This document shows, piece after piece, positions 46,267-55,525 of a stretch of 64,000 nt of DNA. Position 1 is the first letter of the stretch; every line of letters starts with the position of its first letter. The stretch is from RGIG5579 sp045541915 (GTDB lineage: Bacteria; Bacillota; Clostridia; Oscillospirales; SIG627). The stretch is from the NCBI GenBank assembly GCA_045541915.1, contig JAZQJZ010000034.1, forward strand, positions 1 to 64,000. The letters are read 5' to 3'. The translations under genes were made by a program, and so were the position numbers. Below the pieces are notes generated by a model that was given only the letters and a program-made list of their open reading frames with translations, searched no databases and was not told where the DNA came from.

Positions 46267-49118
46267 GATTCTAATCCTTTCTGATTCTCCTGTAACATAG
46301 GCTTAAGATATGCTCCGGTATAAGAGGCCGGGCATGCTGCAATTTCTTCAGGTGTGCCGCAAGCAACCAAAGTGCCTCCGGCATCACCACCCTCAGGCCC
46401 CAGGTCAATAATATGGTCTGCACGCTTGATCACATCTAAATTGTGCTCAATGACAATGACGGTGTTACCTGCATTGACAAGCCGATCCAAAATAGCACAA
46501 AGCTTATTCACATCTTCGGAGTGAAGACCGGTGGTGGGTTCATCCAGAATATAAAGGGTTCTTCCGGTATCCCGACGGGAAAGTTCACAGGAAAGCTTTA
46601 CTCGCTGGGCTTCGCCGCCGGAGAGCGTGGTAGAGGACTGCCCTAATTTTACATAGCCAAGTCCCACATCCTCCAGAGTCTTTAATTTTCTGGCAATGGA
46701 AGGAATGGGTTCAAAAAAGCGATAGGCTTCCGAGATGGTCATATCCAGCACATCGGCAATGGATTTTCCTTTATACTTTACCTCCAGAGTTTCCCGGTTA
46801 TAGCGCTTTCCGTGGCAAACATCACAGTTGACATAAACATCCGGCAAAAAGTGCATTTCAATTTTCACCGTGCCATCTCCCTGGCAGGCTTCGCAACGGC
46901 CGCCCCTTAAATTAAAGGAAAAGCGATCCGGTCCGAAAGCACGCATTTTGGCATCCTGCGTTTTGGCAAACACATTTCGGATCTCGGTAAAAAGTCCGGT
47001 ATAGGTTGCCGGATTGGAGCGAGGCGTTCTGCCGATGGGTGACTGATCAATGGCAATCACCTTATCTAGCTCCTCCACCCCTTCAATGGGGCCACTGGAA
47101 CCCAAAACAGAGTTGGCGCGATTGAGTTTTTTTGCAAGATAAGGATACAAAATCCCGTTCACAAGGGAGCTTTTACCGCTGCCGGATACGCCGGTCACAC
47201 AAATGAGCTTTCCGAGAGGAAAGGAGACATCGATCCCCTTCAGATTGTTCTGCGTGGCTTTGCGAACCACAAGGAATTTTCCATTTCCTTCTCTTCTTTT
47301 TTCCGGAACCTCAATTTTTCTTTTTCCGGAAAGATACTGACCAGTGATGGATTCCTTACAGCGACAGACTTTTTTCAGATCACCAGCAACCACCACCTGG
47401 CCACCGCCAATGCCGGCACCGGGACCGATATCCACAATATAATCCGCACTTTCAATGGTTTCCGTATCGTGCTCCACCACAATGACCGTATTTCCGGTGT
47501 CTCTTAATTTTTGCAGTGTTTTGATGAGTTTGGAATTATCTCTTTGGTGAAGACCGATGCTTGGTTCATCCAAAATATAAAGCACACCCATCAGGCTGGA
47601 GCCGATTTGAGTGGCAAGGCGGATCCGTTGACTTTCACCGCCTGAGAGGGTACCGGATTTTCTGGAGAGAGTGAGATACCCAAGACCAACGCTCTTTAAA
47701 AACTCCAAGCGTGAGCGAATCTCCTTGATAATTTCCCGAGAAATCATTTGATCCTTGGGAGAAAAAGAAAGAGTTTCAATAAATGCCAATTCCTTCTCTA
47801 CGGAAAGATCGCAGAACTGGGCAATGTTTATGCCGCCTACCGTAACGGCCAGGATCTCATCCTTCAAGCGATTACCGTGACACTCAGAGCATACCACGTC
47901 CTCAAAAAATTCTTCGTAGTAGGTATCATGGAAGGTATTATAACGCTCACGGATCTTATGGATTACACCGGGAAATTTGGTGATGTAATCGCGGAGAACA
48001 CTCCCCTCCTTGAACGGCACCACATACTCCTTTTCGCCGGTTCCGTAAAGTAGAGCATTCATGGCTCCCTCCGGATAATCGCAAAAAGGAGTCTGCAGGT
48101 TGCAGCCCCACGGAGCGATCACCTGCTTATACAAAATACCGGACCAGTTATTTTCCTTCATAGTCTTAAATCCGTTGCACTGGATTCCACCGTCTGCAAG
48201 GCAGCGATTCAAATCGGGAATCACCCGTCTGGGGGAGATGGTTGGCTTTACACCAATGCCGTCGCAGTGAGGACAAGCGCCAAAGGGATTGTTAAAGGAA
48301 AACATACGGGGCTGCAGTTCCCCGATGCTGAAATTGTGCTCCTCGCAAGCAAAGGCAGTTGAAAAGGATAACAGTTTTCCCTCTTCTCCTTCCTTCTTAT
48401 CCACAAGGTCAATGATCACGCCGGAGCCGGAAAGTTTAAGAGCAGTTTCCACAGAGCCGGAAAGGCGCGCTGTAATATCCGGCTTCATCACCAGACGATC
48501 AATTACGATTTCAATGTTATGCTTGATGTTTTTATCCAAAGGCGGAACATCCGTAACATCATAAACATATCCATCCACCTTAACACGTACAAAGCCGCCT
48601 TCGCGGGCCTGATCGAAAACCTTTTCGTGAAGACCTTTTTTTGCTTTTACCGCCGGAGAAAGTACCTGAAAGCGGCTACCTTCCGGAAGTGCCATAATCT
48701 GATCCACAATCTGATCCACGGATTGGGCGCGAATCTCCTTGCCGCAAACAGGACAGTGCGGTACCCCTACTCTGGCATACAAAAGACGCAGATAGTCATA
48801 AATCTCCGTAACAGTGCCAACTGTGGAACGGGGGTTCTTGGAGGTGGTTTTCTGGTCAATGGAGATGGCCGGCGAAAGTCCTTCGATTCCGTCTACATCC
48901 GGCTTGTCCACCTGTCCGAGAAACATTCTGGCATAGGAGGAAAGGGATTCCACGAAACGGCGGTTCCCCTCCGCAAAAATCGTATCAAACGCCAGGGAGG
49001 ACTTTCCCGAGCCGGAAAGACCGGTGAACACCACCAATTTATCCCGGGGGATCACCAGATCAATATTTTTCAAATTATGGACTCTTGCACCCTTGATCAC
49101 AATGTTTTCTTTTGCCAC
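46263..49118 (-). CDS. uvrA: Excinuclease ABC subunit UvrA
   Basis: A 951-aa DNA damage sensor with two ABC ATPase halves. Walker A motifs are GLSGSGKSS and GVSGSGKSS, signatures 'LSGGESQRIRLA' and 'LSGGEAQRVKLS', and zinc modules include 'CPVCGKE', 'CPHCDG', and 'CEACQGDGTV ... CDVCHGKRYN'. I start at GTG 49118 (VAKENIVIKGARVHNLKNID), which matches the conserved N-terminus and has GAGAAGGA upstream; the longer frame lies in uvrB. Confidence 0.97.
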   Translation of the reverse strand: MAKENIVIKGARVHNLKNIDLVIPRDKLVVFTGLSGSGKSSLAFDTIFAEGNRRFVESLSSYARMFLGQVDKPDVDGIEGLSPAISIDQKTTSKNPRSTVGTVTEIYDYLRLLYARVGVPHCPVCGKEIRAQSVDQIVDQIMALPEGSRFQVLSPAVKAKKGLHEKVFDQAREGGFVRVKVDGYVYDVTDVPPLDKNIKHNIEIVIDRLVMKPDITARLSGSVETALKLSGSGVIIDLVDKKEGEEGKLLSFSTAFACEEHNFSIGELQPRMFSFNNPFGACPHCDGIGVKPTISPRRVIPDLNRCLADGGIQCNGFKTMKENNWSGILYKQVIAPWGCNLQTPFCDYPEGAMNALLYGTGEKEYVVPFKEGSVLRDYITKFPGVIHKIRERYNTFHDTYYEEFFEDVVCSECHGNRLKDEILAVTVGGINIAQFCDLSVEKELAFIETLSFSPKDQMISREIIKEIRSRLEFLKSVGLGYLTLSRKSGTLSGGESQRIRLATQIGSSLMGVLYILDEPSIGLHQRDNSKLIKTLQKLRDTGNTVIVVEHDTETIESADYIVDIGPGAGIGGGQVVVAGDLKKVCRCKESITGQYLSGKRKIEVPEKRREGNGKFLVVRKATQNNLKGIDVSFPLGKLICVTGVSGSGKSSLVNGILYPYLAKKLNRANSVLGSSGPIEGVEELDKVIAIDQSPIGRTPRSNPATYTGLFTEIRNVFAKTQDAKMRAFGPDRFSFNLRGGRCEACQGDGTVKIEMHFLPDVYVNCDVCHGKRYNRETLEVKYKGKSIADVLDMTISEAYRFFEPIPSIARKLKTLEDVGLGYVKLGQSSTTLSGGEAQRVKLSCELSRRDTGRTLYILDEPTTGLHSEDVNKLCAILDRLVNAGNTVIVIEHNLDVIKRADHIIDLGPEGGDAGGTLVACGTPEEIAACPASYTGAYLKPMLQENQKGLES

Positions 49119-49134
49119 GATGATATCCTTCTCT

Positions 49135-51114
49135 TTACTTGGTTTCGCCCTGCAAAAAGCGAAGCTGATCGCGCAGAGCGGCTGCGGTTTCAAAATCCAA
49201 GCGCTTGGCAGCGGCCATCATCTCAAAGCGAAGCTTTTCACAAAGGCGTGCTTTTTCCGTGGCCGTCATCTTCTCCTTGGATTTTTTGTTTTTCTGGTTC
49301 TTTTTGTCACCGTGCTTTTCGGTCACCGAAGGCAAGGTCTGAACTTTCTTTACAATGCCTTTTGGTACAATACCGTGCTTTTTATTATACGCATCCTGGA
49401 TGGTGCGTCTTCTGGCGGTTTCATCCATTGCACCCTTCATAGAATCGGTCACGGAATCGGCGTACATAATAACCTTTCCCGAAATGTGACGAGCGGCACG
49501 GCCAATGATCTGCACCAGACTTCTTTCGCTTCTTAAAAAGCCTTCTTTGTCTGCATCCAAAATGGAAATGAGAGATACCTCCGGCAGATCAAGACCTTCC
49601 CTCAGCAGATTAATGCCCACCAGAACATCAAATTCGCCCATTCTCAAATCTTTTAAAAGTTCAACCCGTTCCATGGTTTCCACGTTGTGGTGCATGTAGC
49701 GGACACGGATTCCCTTTTCCGTTAAGTATTCCGTTAAATCCTCTGCCATTTTTTTGGTCAGAGTCACCACCAAAACACGTTCCTTCTTTTCCACGCGATC
49801 GTGAATCTCGCCGATCAGATCGTCGATCTGCCCCTTGGTCGGCCTCACTTCACAAATGGGATCCAAAAGACCGGTGGGCCGAATGATTTGCTCCACGATC
49901 TGCTCCGATCGCTCCAGTTCAAATTCAGCGGGGGTAGCGCTGACATAAATGGTCTGTCCGATTTTGGCATCAAATTCCTCAAAGCGCAGAGGTCTATTAT
50001 CAAACGCGCTAGGAAGACGAAAGCCGTATTCCACAAGATTTTCTTTTCTTGCCCGATCTCCGGCGCTCATGGCCCGAACCTGGGGAATGGTAACATGAGA
50101 TTCGTCTACCATCAAGAGAAAGTCATCAGGAAAATAATCCAGCAAGGTAAACGGGGTGCTACCCGGAGGATTTCCGGCAAACACTCTTGAATAATTCTCA
50201 ATGCCGCTGCAATATCCGATCTCTCGAACCATTTCCATATCGTAATTGACACGATCACGGATTCGCTGAGCCTCCAAAACCCGGCCTTTTCCTTCAAAAT
50301 AGCGGATCCTTTCCTGCAATTCCTCTTCGATCTCACGAATGGCCCGTTCTCTTTTTTCAAAGCTTGTGGTGTAATGGCTGGCCGGATAGATCACCACGTG
50401 ATTCAGACTGGAAAGCACCGTTCCCGTTAGGGCATGAAACTCACAGATCCGATCGATCTCGTCTCCGAAAAATTCCACGCGAATGGCAGTTTCACTGTTT
50501 CCTGCCGGGAAAATATCCACAACATCTCCACGGACGCGGAATTTATTGCGCACAAAATTCAAATCGTTACGTTCAAACTGAATCTCCACCAGACGGCGCA
50601 AAAGATCGTCCCGGGATAAAAGCATTCCGGGGCGGAGGGAGACCGTCATGGAGGAATATTCTTTGGGATCACCCAGAGTATAAATACAGGAGACAGAGGA
50701 AACGATGATCACGTCCCGACGCTCAAACAGCGCAGAGGTAGCGCTATGGCGAAGCTTATCAATCTCCTCGTTAATGGCCGAATCCTTTTCAATATAAACG
50801 TCTTTTCCCGGAATATACGCTTCCGGCTGATAGTAATCATAGTAGGAAACAAAATATTCCACCGCATTGTTGGGGAAGAACTCCCGCATTTCCGAACAAA
50901 GCTGGGCGGCCAGTGTTTTGTTATGAGCGAGAATGAGAGTGGGACGGTTGGCACGGGCAATGATATTGGCCATGGTAAAGGTTTTGCCGGAGCCGGTAAC
51001 ACCCAAAAGAACCTGCTCCTTCAAACCGCGGTCAAGACCGGAAACCAATGCGTCAATGGCGGCAGGCTGGTCGCCCGTGGGTTGATACTCCGAGACCAGT
51101 TCAAAATGATCCAT
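49135..51114 (-). CDS. uvrB: Excinuclease ABC subunit UvrB
   Basis: A 659-aa helicase-like repair protein. Walker A GVTGSGKTFT, the damage-probing beta-hairpin region 'VSYYDYYQPEAYIPGKDVYIEKD' in pieces, 'DESHVTIPQ', 'INLLREGLDLPEVSL', and the C-terminal UVR motif that meets UvrC ('FETAAALRDQLRFLQ'). The start MDHFELVSEYQP follows GGAGGG. A Lys-rich insert lies before the UVR motif. No LexA-type box is seen near its promoter. Confidence 0.98.
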   Translation of the reverse strand: MDHFELVSEYQPTGDQPAAIDALVSGLDRGLKEQVLLGVTGSGKTFTMANIIARANRPTLILAHNKTLAAQLCSEMREFFPNNAVEYFVSYYDYYQPEAYIPGKDVYIEKDSAINEEIDKLRHSATSALFERRDVIIVSSVSCIYTLGDPKEYSSMTVSLRPGMLLSRDDLLRRLVEIQFERNDLNFVRNKFRVRGDVVDIFPAGNSETAIRVEFFGDEIDRICEFHALTGTVLSSLNHVVIYPASHYTTSFEKRERAIREIEEELQERIRYFEGKGRVLEAQRIRDRVNYDMEMVREIGYCSGIENYSRVFAGNPPGSTPFTLLDYFPDDFLLMVDESHVTIPQVRAMSAGDRARKENLVEYGFRLPSAFDNRPLRFEEFDAKIGQTIYVSATPAEFELERSEQIVEQIIRPTGLLDPICEVRPTKGQIDDLIGEIHDRVEKKERVLVVTLTKKMAEDLTEYLTEKGIRVRYMHHNVETMERVELLKDLRMGEFDVLVGINLLREGLDLPEVSLISILDADKEGFLRSERSLVQIIGRAARHISGKVIMYADSVTDSMKGAMDETARRRTIQDAYNKKHGIVPKGIVKKVQTLPSVTEKHGDKKNQKNKKSKEKMTATEKARLCEKLRFEMMAAAKRLDFETAAALRDQLRFLQGETK

Positions 51115-51156
51115 CCTAACCCTCCTTTTCTCTATTTTCTCCCAAAATACGAAAGA

Positions 51157-51185
51157 ATAATATATCAATTTATTATATCATACAA
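51157..51185 (-). promoter_or_regulatory. Sigma-A promoter of uvrB-uvrA
   Basis: TTGTAT, 17 bp, TATTAT on the minus strand, about 45 bp before the uvrB start. Confidence 0.6.
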
Positions 51186-51191
51186 ATTATA

Positions 51192-51232
51192 AAAATAAAA
51201 GAGACTTTGCGAAAAAAGCAAGGTCTCTTTTT
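51192..51232 (-). terminator. Terminator of the Cthe_2159-like gene
   Basis: AAAAGAGACCTTGC pairs with GCAAAGTCTCTTTT (wobbles) followed by ATTTTTATAA on the minus strand. Confidence 0.75.
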
Positions 51233-51238
51233 TAAAAT

Positions 51239-53029
51239 TTACCAGAAGCGATTTTGTGGCTTTCCACCAGGACCACCGCCCATAGGCCCGTGGTCCATTT
51301 CCCCGCCAGGTCTCATATTGCCACCCATTCCGCCGGAACCGGAAGAATACAGATTGGATGAAAGTTCAAAGGTGGCGATTGTATTTCCTCCGGTTAAGGT
51401 GGTATTCTGACAGAAGCCATATTCATCGGCACCGAAAACTGTGCCACCTGTTACGATCTGATAACTACCTCCCGGTTGCATTTCAGGACAGGTTACCAAG
51501 GCAGACTGATAGGATTTCGGAGGATCAAAGGATAGGAGCACATTCCCAGCGGAATCGCAAAGGGCAAAGGAAGAATTTGCAGTTTGGGAGGAAAAACCGA
51601 TCAAGGCAGCTCCTTGTCCGGTTGCCTCGGTAAAGCATTGAGCCATACCGGTGGAGCCAAGCGCCACCAACACACCGCCGGTTACACTGGCTGCGGAATC
51701 GTAATCAAAGGCACCGTTCCCACTGCCGGTGGGCCCGGAAAGAAGCGTAACACCGCCGCTGATGGCAACAGATCCGTTGGCGTCCAAACCGTCGCCGGAG
51801 GCATTGATCACAAGATAACCGCCGGAAATGGCAATCAAACCGCTGGAGGAAGAAAACTGACCCATGCCGGGACGAGCAGAAAATCCAGATCCGTCATTAC
51901 CGCCGGCAGCATTGATGCCATCATCAGAAGAAGTCAGATCCAGAGTACCCCCGGAGATCATAACACGAGTGCCCTCCAGAGCTTCATAGCTTTTGGAAAT
52001 GGTGAGTTTGCCGCCGGAAACGGAAAGATCCGTATCTGCATGGATCCCGTCATCACCGGACGAGAGAAAAAGAGTTCCGCCGGAAAGGGTGACCGTGTGA
52101 TTGGAGTGGAGACAATCGTCACGGGAATCAACGGTAATGCTTCCGTCCGAAATCAAAATATCAGACACCGCTTTGATCCCTTTGTAGGATTCGGTGGAAG
52201 CAGACAGACCGCGTGCGCTGCCACCGCCGGCAAGCACCGTTAATTCTGCCTGATCTAATTTAACAACAGTTTCCGCCTGGACTCCGTCATTTCCGGAGGT
52301 AACGGATACCTTGGCAGCATCCACATAAACAAAACCTCGGGAGGTGTCCTCAGTATTGTCAGATCGGATCCCGTCACTTCCGGCATTGACAATGACCTCT
52401 CCTTGAGCAATTTTAACACAGTCTTTTCCGTTGATCCCCACATTTTTTGCATCCACTTGTAGAGATTTGATAGCCAGGACCAGATCATCCTTTGACACAA
52501 TACCGTGCTTAAAGTTACCGGTAACAAAAAGAGAACCTTCCCCGTTAATGGCAAGGTCAGCTTTACTGAAAATGGCACCGTCAACGGTGCTGTCTTTATC
52601 CGTTACGGAATAGCTTTTGCCATCGGTGATTACATTTTCCGTTCCTTCTTTGGCGGTAATATATACCTTGTCGGCACTTTGAATGAAAATGGCAGGGCCG
52701 GAGGAATTTTGAATCTTAGCGCCGGCCAAAACGATCTGCACCTTATCCTTTTCTCCGGCAGAAACCACAATTCGGTCCGTCATTTCCCCTGAAAATTCAA
52801 AGACACCCGCCTGATCAATGGTGATCACCGAATCGGCGGCCTGGGGTGCTTGGACGGTATCGTCCTTGATCTCCCCGCTGATTTCCCGATCCGAAAAGGA
52901 AAAATCCATATTGGATAGGTCAGCCTGTTCCACCGGACCGGTGGCCGGCATCTTCTCCTCGAAATCCGTTGCGCAAGCGGAGAGTAAAAGAGAAATAACA
53001 AGCAAAAAGAGAACAGTTTTTTTCTTCAT
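51239..53029 (-). CDS. Carbohydrate-binding beta-helix lipoprotein, Cthe_2159-like
   Basis: A 596-aa lipoprotein. The signal peptide ends in a lipobox LLSAC (Cys about 18). Residues 60-440 form a right-handed parallel beta-helix with many '.I.GG.L.I..S.DGI.A' rungs and repeated Asp-Gly-Ile/Cys turns ('SGNDGVQAE', 'SRDDCLHSNH', 'SGDDGIHADT', 'SSDDGINAAGG', 'ASGDGLDANG'), which in Clostridium thermocellum Cthe_2159 bind calcium and acidic plant polysaccharide. The C-terminus is Gly/Met-rich and disordered. Many homologues sit with CotH and VTC/DUF4956 genes; here that pair is 40 kb away. Start at ATG 53029, seven bases past AAGGA. Confidence 0.82.
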   Translation of the reverse strand: MKKKTVLFLLVISLLLSACATDFEEKMPATGPVEQADLSNMDFSFSDREISGEIKDDTVQAPQAADSVITIDQAGVFEFSGEMTDRIVVSAGEKDKVQIVLAGAKIQNSSGPAIFIQSADKVYITAKEGTENVITDGKSYSVTDKDSTVDGAIFSKADLAINGEGSLFVTGNFKHGIVSKDDLVLAIKSLQVDAKNVGINGKDCVKIAQGEVIVNAGSDGIRSDNTEDTSRGFVYVDAAKVSVTSGNDGVQAETVVKLDQAELTVLAGGGSARGLSASTESYKGIKAVSDILISDGSITVDSRDDCLHSNHTVTLSGGTLFLSSGDDGIHADTDLSVSGGKLTISKSYEALEGTRVMISGGTLDLTSSDDGINAAGGNDGSGFSARPGMGQFSSSSGLIAISGGYLVINASGDGLDANGSVAISGGVTLLSGPTGSGNGAFDYDSAASVTGGVLVALGSTGMAQCFTEATGQGAALIGFSSQTANSSFALCDSAGNVLLSFDPPKSYQSALVTCPEMQPGGSYQIVTGGTVFGADEYGFCQNTTLTGGNTIATFELSSNLYSSGSGGMGGNMRPGGEMDHGPMGGGPGGKPQNRFW

Positions 53030-53142
53030 AAGCAAATCCTTTTTTCATAGGAAATAGTAAGCTTTACAAATCCTATCCTACGCCAATTTGTAAAAGAAAA
53101 GACAATCATTCTGTGAAAATCTTGTGAAAAATTCGGATGGAA

Positions 53143-53574
53143 TCAGAACGAGCGCTCCATGGTAACGTGAACGATCCCTTGCTCCAGATATTCATCGGAA
53201 ACGGTGGAAAAACCCATTTTTTCATAAAATCCCATGGCTTGCTTTTGTGCGTGGACGATAATTTTACGGCATAGAAAATACTGCTTGATCGCTTCCAAGC
53301 TCTGTTCCATCAGAATCCGACCAAGCCCTTTTTGATGGGTCAGCGTCAGCACTCTTCCCACAATCACTTCATCGGCACCGACAGAAAATGCACGAAGATA
53401 AGCGGTCACCCGTTTCCCGTCATAGAGAAAGCAATGTAAACTTTGATAATCCAAATCATCAAGATCCATGCAAATGATCTTTTGTTCCAGGAGAAACACC
53501 TCGTCACGGGACTTGATGATCTCATATAATTCCGTAGTGGTCAGTTGAGAGAAATTCTTTGCAAAAAAATCCAT
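53143..53574 (-). CDS. GNAT N-acetyltransferase, ElaA-like
   Basis: A 143-aa acyl-CoA transferase. 'LYEIIKSRDEVFLLEQKIICMDLDDLDYQSLH' is characteristic of ElaA, followed by 'VIVGRVLTLTHQKGLGRILM' holding the acetyl-CoA pyrophosphate loop (usually RGxGxG/A, here KGLGRI), and 'YEKMGFSTVSDEYLEQGIVHVTME'. Substrate unknown. Start MDFFAKNFSQ behind GAGGTG; a longer frame is rejected. Confidence 0.88.
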   Translation of the reverse strand: MDFFAKNFSQLTTTELYEIIKSRDEVFLLEQKIICMDLDDLDYQSLHCFLYDGKRVTAYLRAFSVGADEVIVGRVLTLTHQKGLGRILMEQSLEAIKQYFLCRKIIVHAQKQAMGFYEKMGFSTVSDEYLEQGIVHVTMERSF

Positions 53575-53631
53575 TTCACACCTCTTTTGTTCATTGGTGA
53601 GATTATACCATAAAGGCAAAATTTCTTCAAG

Positions 53632-53664
53632 AAAAAAACAGAAGAAAGCCAAAGCTCTCTTCTG
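53632..53664 (-). terminator. Terminator of the glycogen operon
   Basis: CAGAAGAGAGC with GGCTTTCTTCTG, short loop, followed by TTTTTTTC on the minus strand, just past the GH13 stop. Confidence 0.8.
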
Positions 53665-53671
53665 CTTTTGT

Positions 53672-55525
53672 TTAAAAATTGACTTTTTCTAAAAGGAATC
53701 CGGCCTTCCGGATCTGAATCTCTTGGGGTGCGATAGGAACTGCATTTTTAGAAAGCAGAATCTCTCCTCTCGTATGAAGCATGACCGAGTCGCCCATATT
53801 AACTGTGGCACAAAGAATTCCATTTTCGTCTTCCCGTTCCAGCGTTAAAAGCCCCTTCCCCTCCGTTTTGACACGAAGCGTTCCTCGCTGCAGAGCATTT
53901 TCTTCCCGGCGGATGCGGGATAGGGTTTGAATCAAATCTAAAATGGGGTTTGAGTCCACTTGATCCCATTGAAAGAATCCACGGCAGAAGGGATCCTCCA
54001 GGCCTTCCGTGCCGATTTCATCTCCATAGTAGATGCAGGGCATACCGGGGAGCACAAACTGTAAAAAAACAGCACAGAAAAAACGGGAAAGGGCAACAGA
54101 TCGATCCTTCTCCGTCATACGAAAACCCGCCCTTAAATCCTTGTCCTCCGGAATTGGACCGGGGGAAAGCAAGGAAAGAAGACGTGGGGTATCATGAGTG
54201 GAGAGCATATTCATCGCAGAGTGCAACACCTGCGGAGGATAATTTTCCGCAAGATTCATCACAGTATCGCGAAATCCAAAACCATAATCCCGTTCACATA
54301 CATATTCTATGATGCTTTGGCGGAATGGATAGTTCATAACAGAATCCAATTCACCTGCGGTAAAATAGCTTCGTCTCACCCCGTAGCTGGACTTATTTGA
54401 GGCATCCTCCCACACTTCGCCGATGAGAAGCGAATCGGGCTTAATCTCTTTCATTCGCTTCCGCAAGCGAAGAATAAAGGCATCGGGAAGTTCATCGGCA
54501 ACATCCAAACGAAACCCATCCGCACCGGCGGCAAGCCAGTGAGAAATTACGCTGTCTTCTCCGTCGATGATGTAATTTAAATACCCGGGGTCCATTTCGT
54601 TAACACAGGGCAAAGTGCGAATCCCCCACCAGGAGGTGTAGTCATCGGGATAGCGCTTAAAATCGAACCAGGAGCGATATGGAGAATCGGGATGATGGTA
54701 CGCCCCATTCCCAAAAATGTCTTTTTCGTCGAAATAGCGGCTATTACTGCCGGTGTGTGAAAAAACGCCGTCCAAAATGATTTTGATTCCCTTTTGGTGG
54801 GCGGCATCGCAAAGTGCCATAAAATCTTCTTCTGTGCCCAAAAGCTCGTCGATTTTGTGATAATCGGCAGTATCGTACCGATGGTTGGACCATGCCTTGA
54901 AAATGGGATTCAGATACAAAATCTTAACTCCCAACTGCTCCAGATAGTCAAGCTTCGATTGGATACCCGCAAGGTTTCCACCAAAGAAATCAGAATTTTC
55001 CACTTCCCCTTTTTCATTAGGACGGTGATTGGGAATCTCCGCAAGATCCTGGTGAATGGAAAACGGAGTTAATTTCCCAGTGGTATCCGAAAGTCCCAGG
55101 CGACAGAATCGATCCGGGAAGATCTGATACATCACCTTGCCGAAATACATCTCCGGCACAAAAAAATCCGAAGGAATACAAGAGATCTGCCAGAGATCCC
55201 CTTCTTCCATATTGGTTTGATCGAATCCCTGGCGGTAAAGAGAAAAGCTTTCGTTTTCCGTTTTGATCTGAAAATAGTAGAAAAAGAGACCGGGCTCTGC
55301 CAGGGCGAACTTGGCAGAATAGTGCTCGTACGGATCAAGAAAGAGGCTCTTTTCCATAAACAGATCCGCGTATTCTCTGCCGTCTTCACGGCAGAGAATG
55401 AGCTTTACCTGACGCGTTTGTATCCGGGCAGGAATATGGATCGTGACCGTACAGATCTGCCCCGGTTGAAGGGTCCCAAAGGGTGTTTTAAAGCGTGGGT
55501 CCTTGCTATCAAATAAAATGCGCAT
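53672..55525 (-). CDS. GH13 alpha-amylase/neopullulanase-like enzyme
   Basis: A 617-aa glycoside hydrolase without a signal peptide, so cytoplasmic. The N-terminal CBM34-like beta domain spans 1-120. The (beta/alpha)8 barrel shows 'MYQIFPDRFCR', 'LYLNPIF', 'DGVFSHTG', 'DGFRLDVADELP' with the nucleophile Asp, 'LLIGEVWED' with the acid Glu and 'MLSTHDTPRL' with the stabiliser Asp. It hydrolyses alpha-1,4 and probably alpha-1,6 bonds of maltooligosaccharides or limit dextrins. Start at ATG 55525, overlapping the glgP stop (TAATG); a TTG five codons upstream is less likely. Last in the glycogen operon, it probably works with GlgP on debranching. Confidence 0.92.
   Translation of the reverse strand: MRILFDSKDPRFKTPFGTLQPGQICTVTIHIPARIQTRQVKLILCREDGREYADLFMEKSLFLDPYEHYSAKFALAEPGLFFYYFQIKTENESFSLYRQGFDQTNMEEGDLWQISCIPSDFFVPEMYFGKVMYQIFPDRFCRLGLSDTTGKLTPFSIHQDLAEIPNHRPNEKGEVENSDFFGGNLAGIQSKLDYLEQLGVKILYLNPIFKAWSNHRYDTADYHKIDELLGTEEDFMALCDAAHQKGIKIILDGVFSHTGSNSRYFDEKDIFGNGAYHHPDSPYRSWFDFKRYPDDYTSWWGIRTLPCVNEMDPGYLNYIIDGEDSVISHWLAAGADGFRLDVADELPDAFILRLRKRMKEIKPDSLLIGEVWEDASNKSSYGVRRSYFTAGELDSVMNYPFRQSIIEYVCERDYGFGFRDTVMNLAENYPPQVLHSAMNMLSTHDTPRLLSLLSPGPIPEDKDLRAGFRMTEKDRSVALSRFFCAVFLQFVLPGMPCIYYGDEIGTEGLEDPFCRGFFQWDQVDSNPILDLIQTLSRIRREENALQRGTLRVKTEGKGLLTLEREDENGILCATVNMGDSVMLHTRGEILLSKNAVPIAPQEIQIRKAGFLLEKVNF

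Noticed and set aside
51115..51190. LexA/SOS box upstream of uvrB
   Set aside because: No GAAC...GTTC-type palindrome was found in the promoter region.
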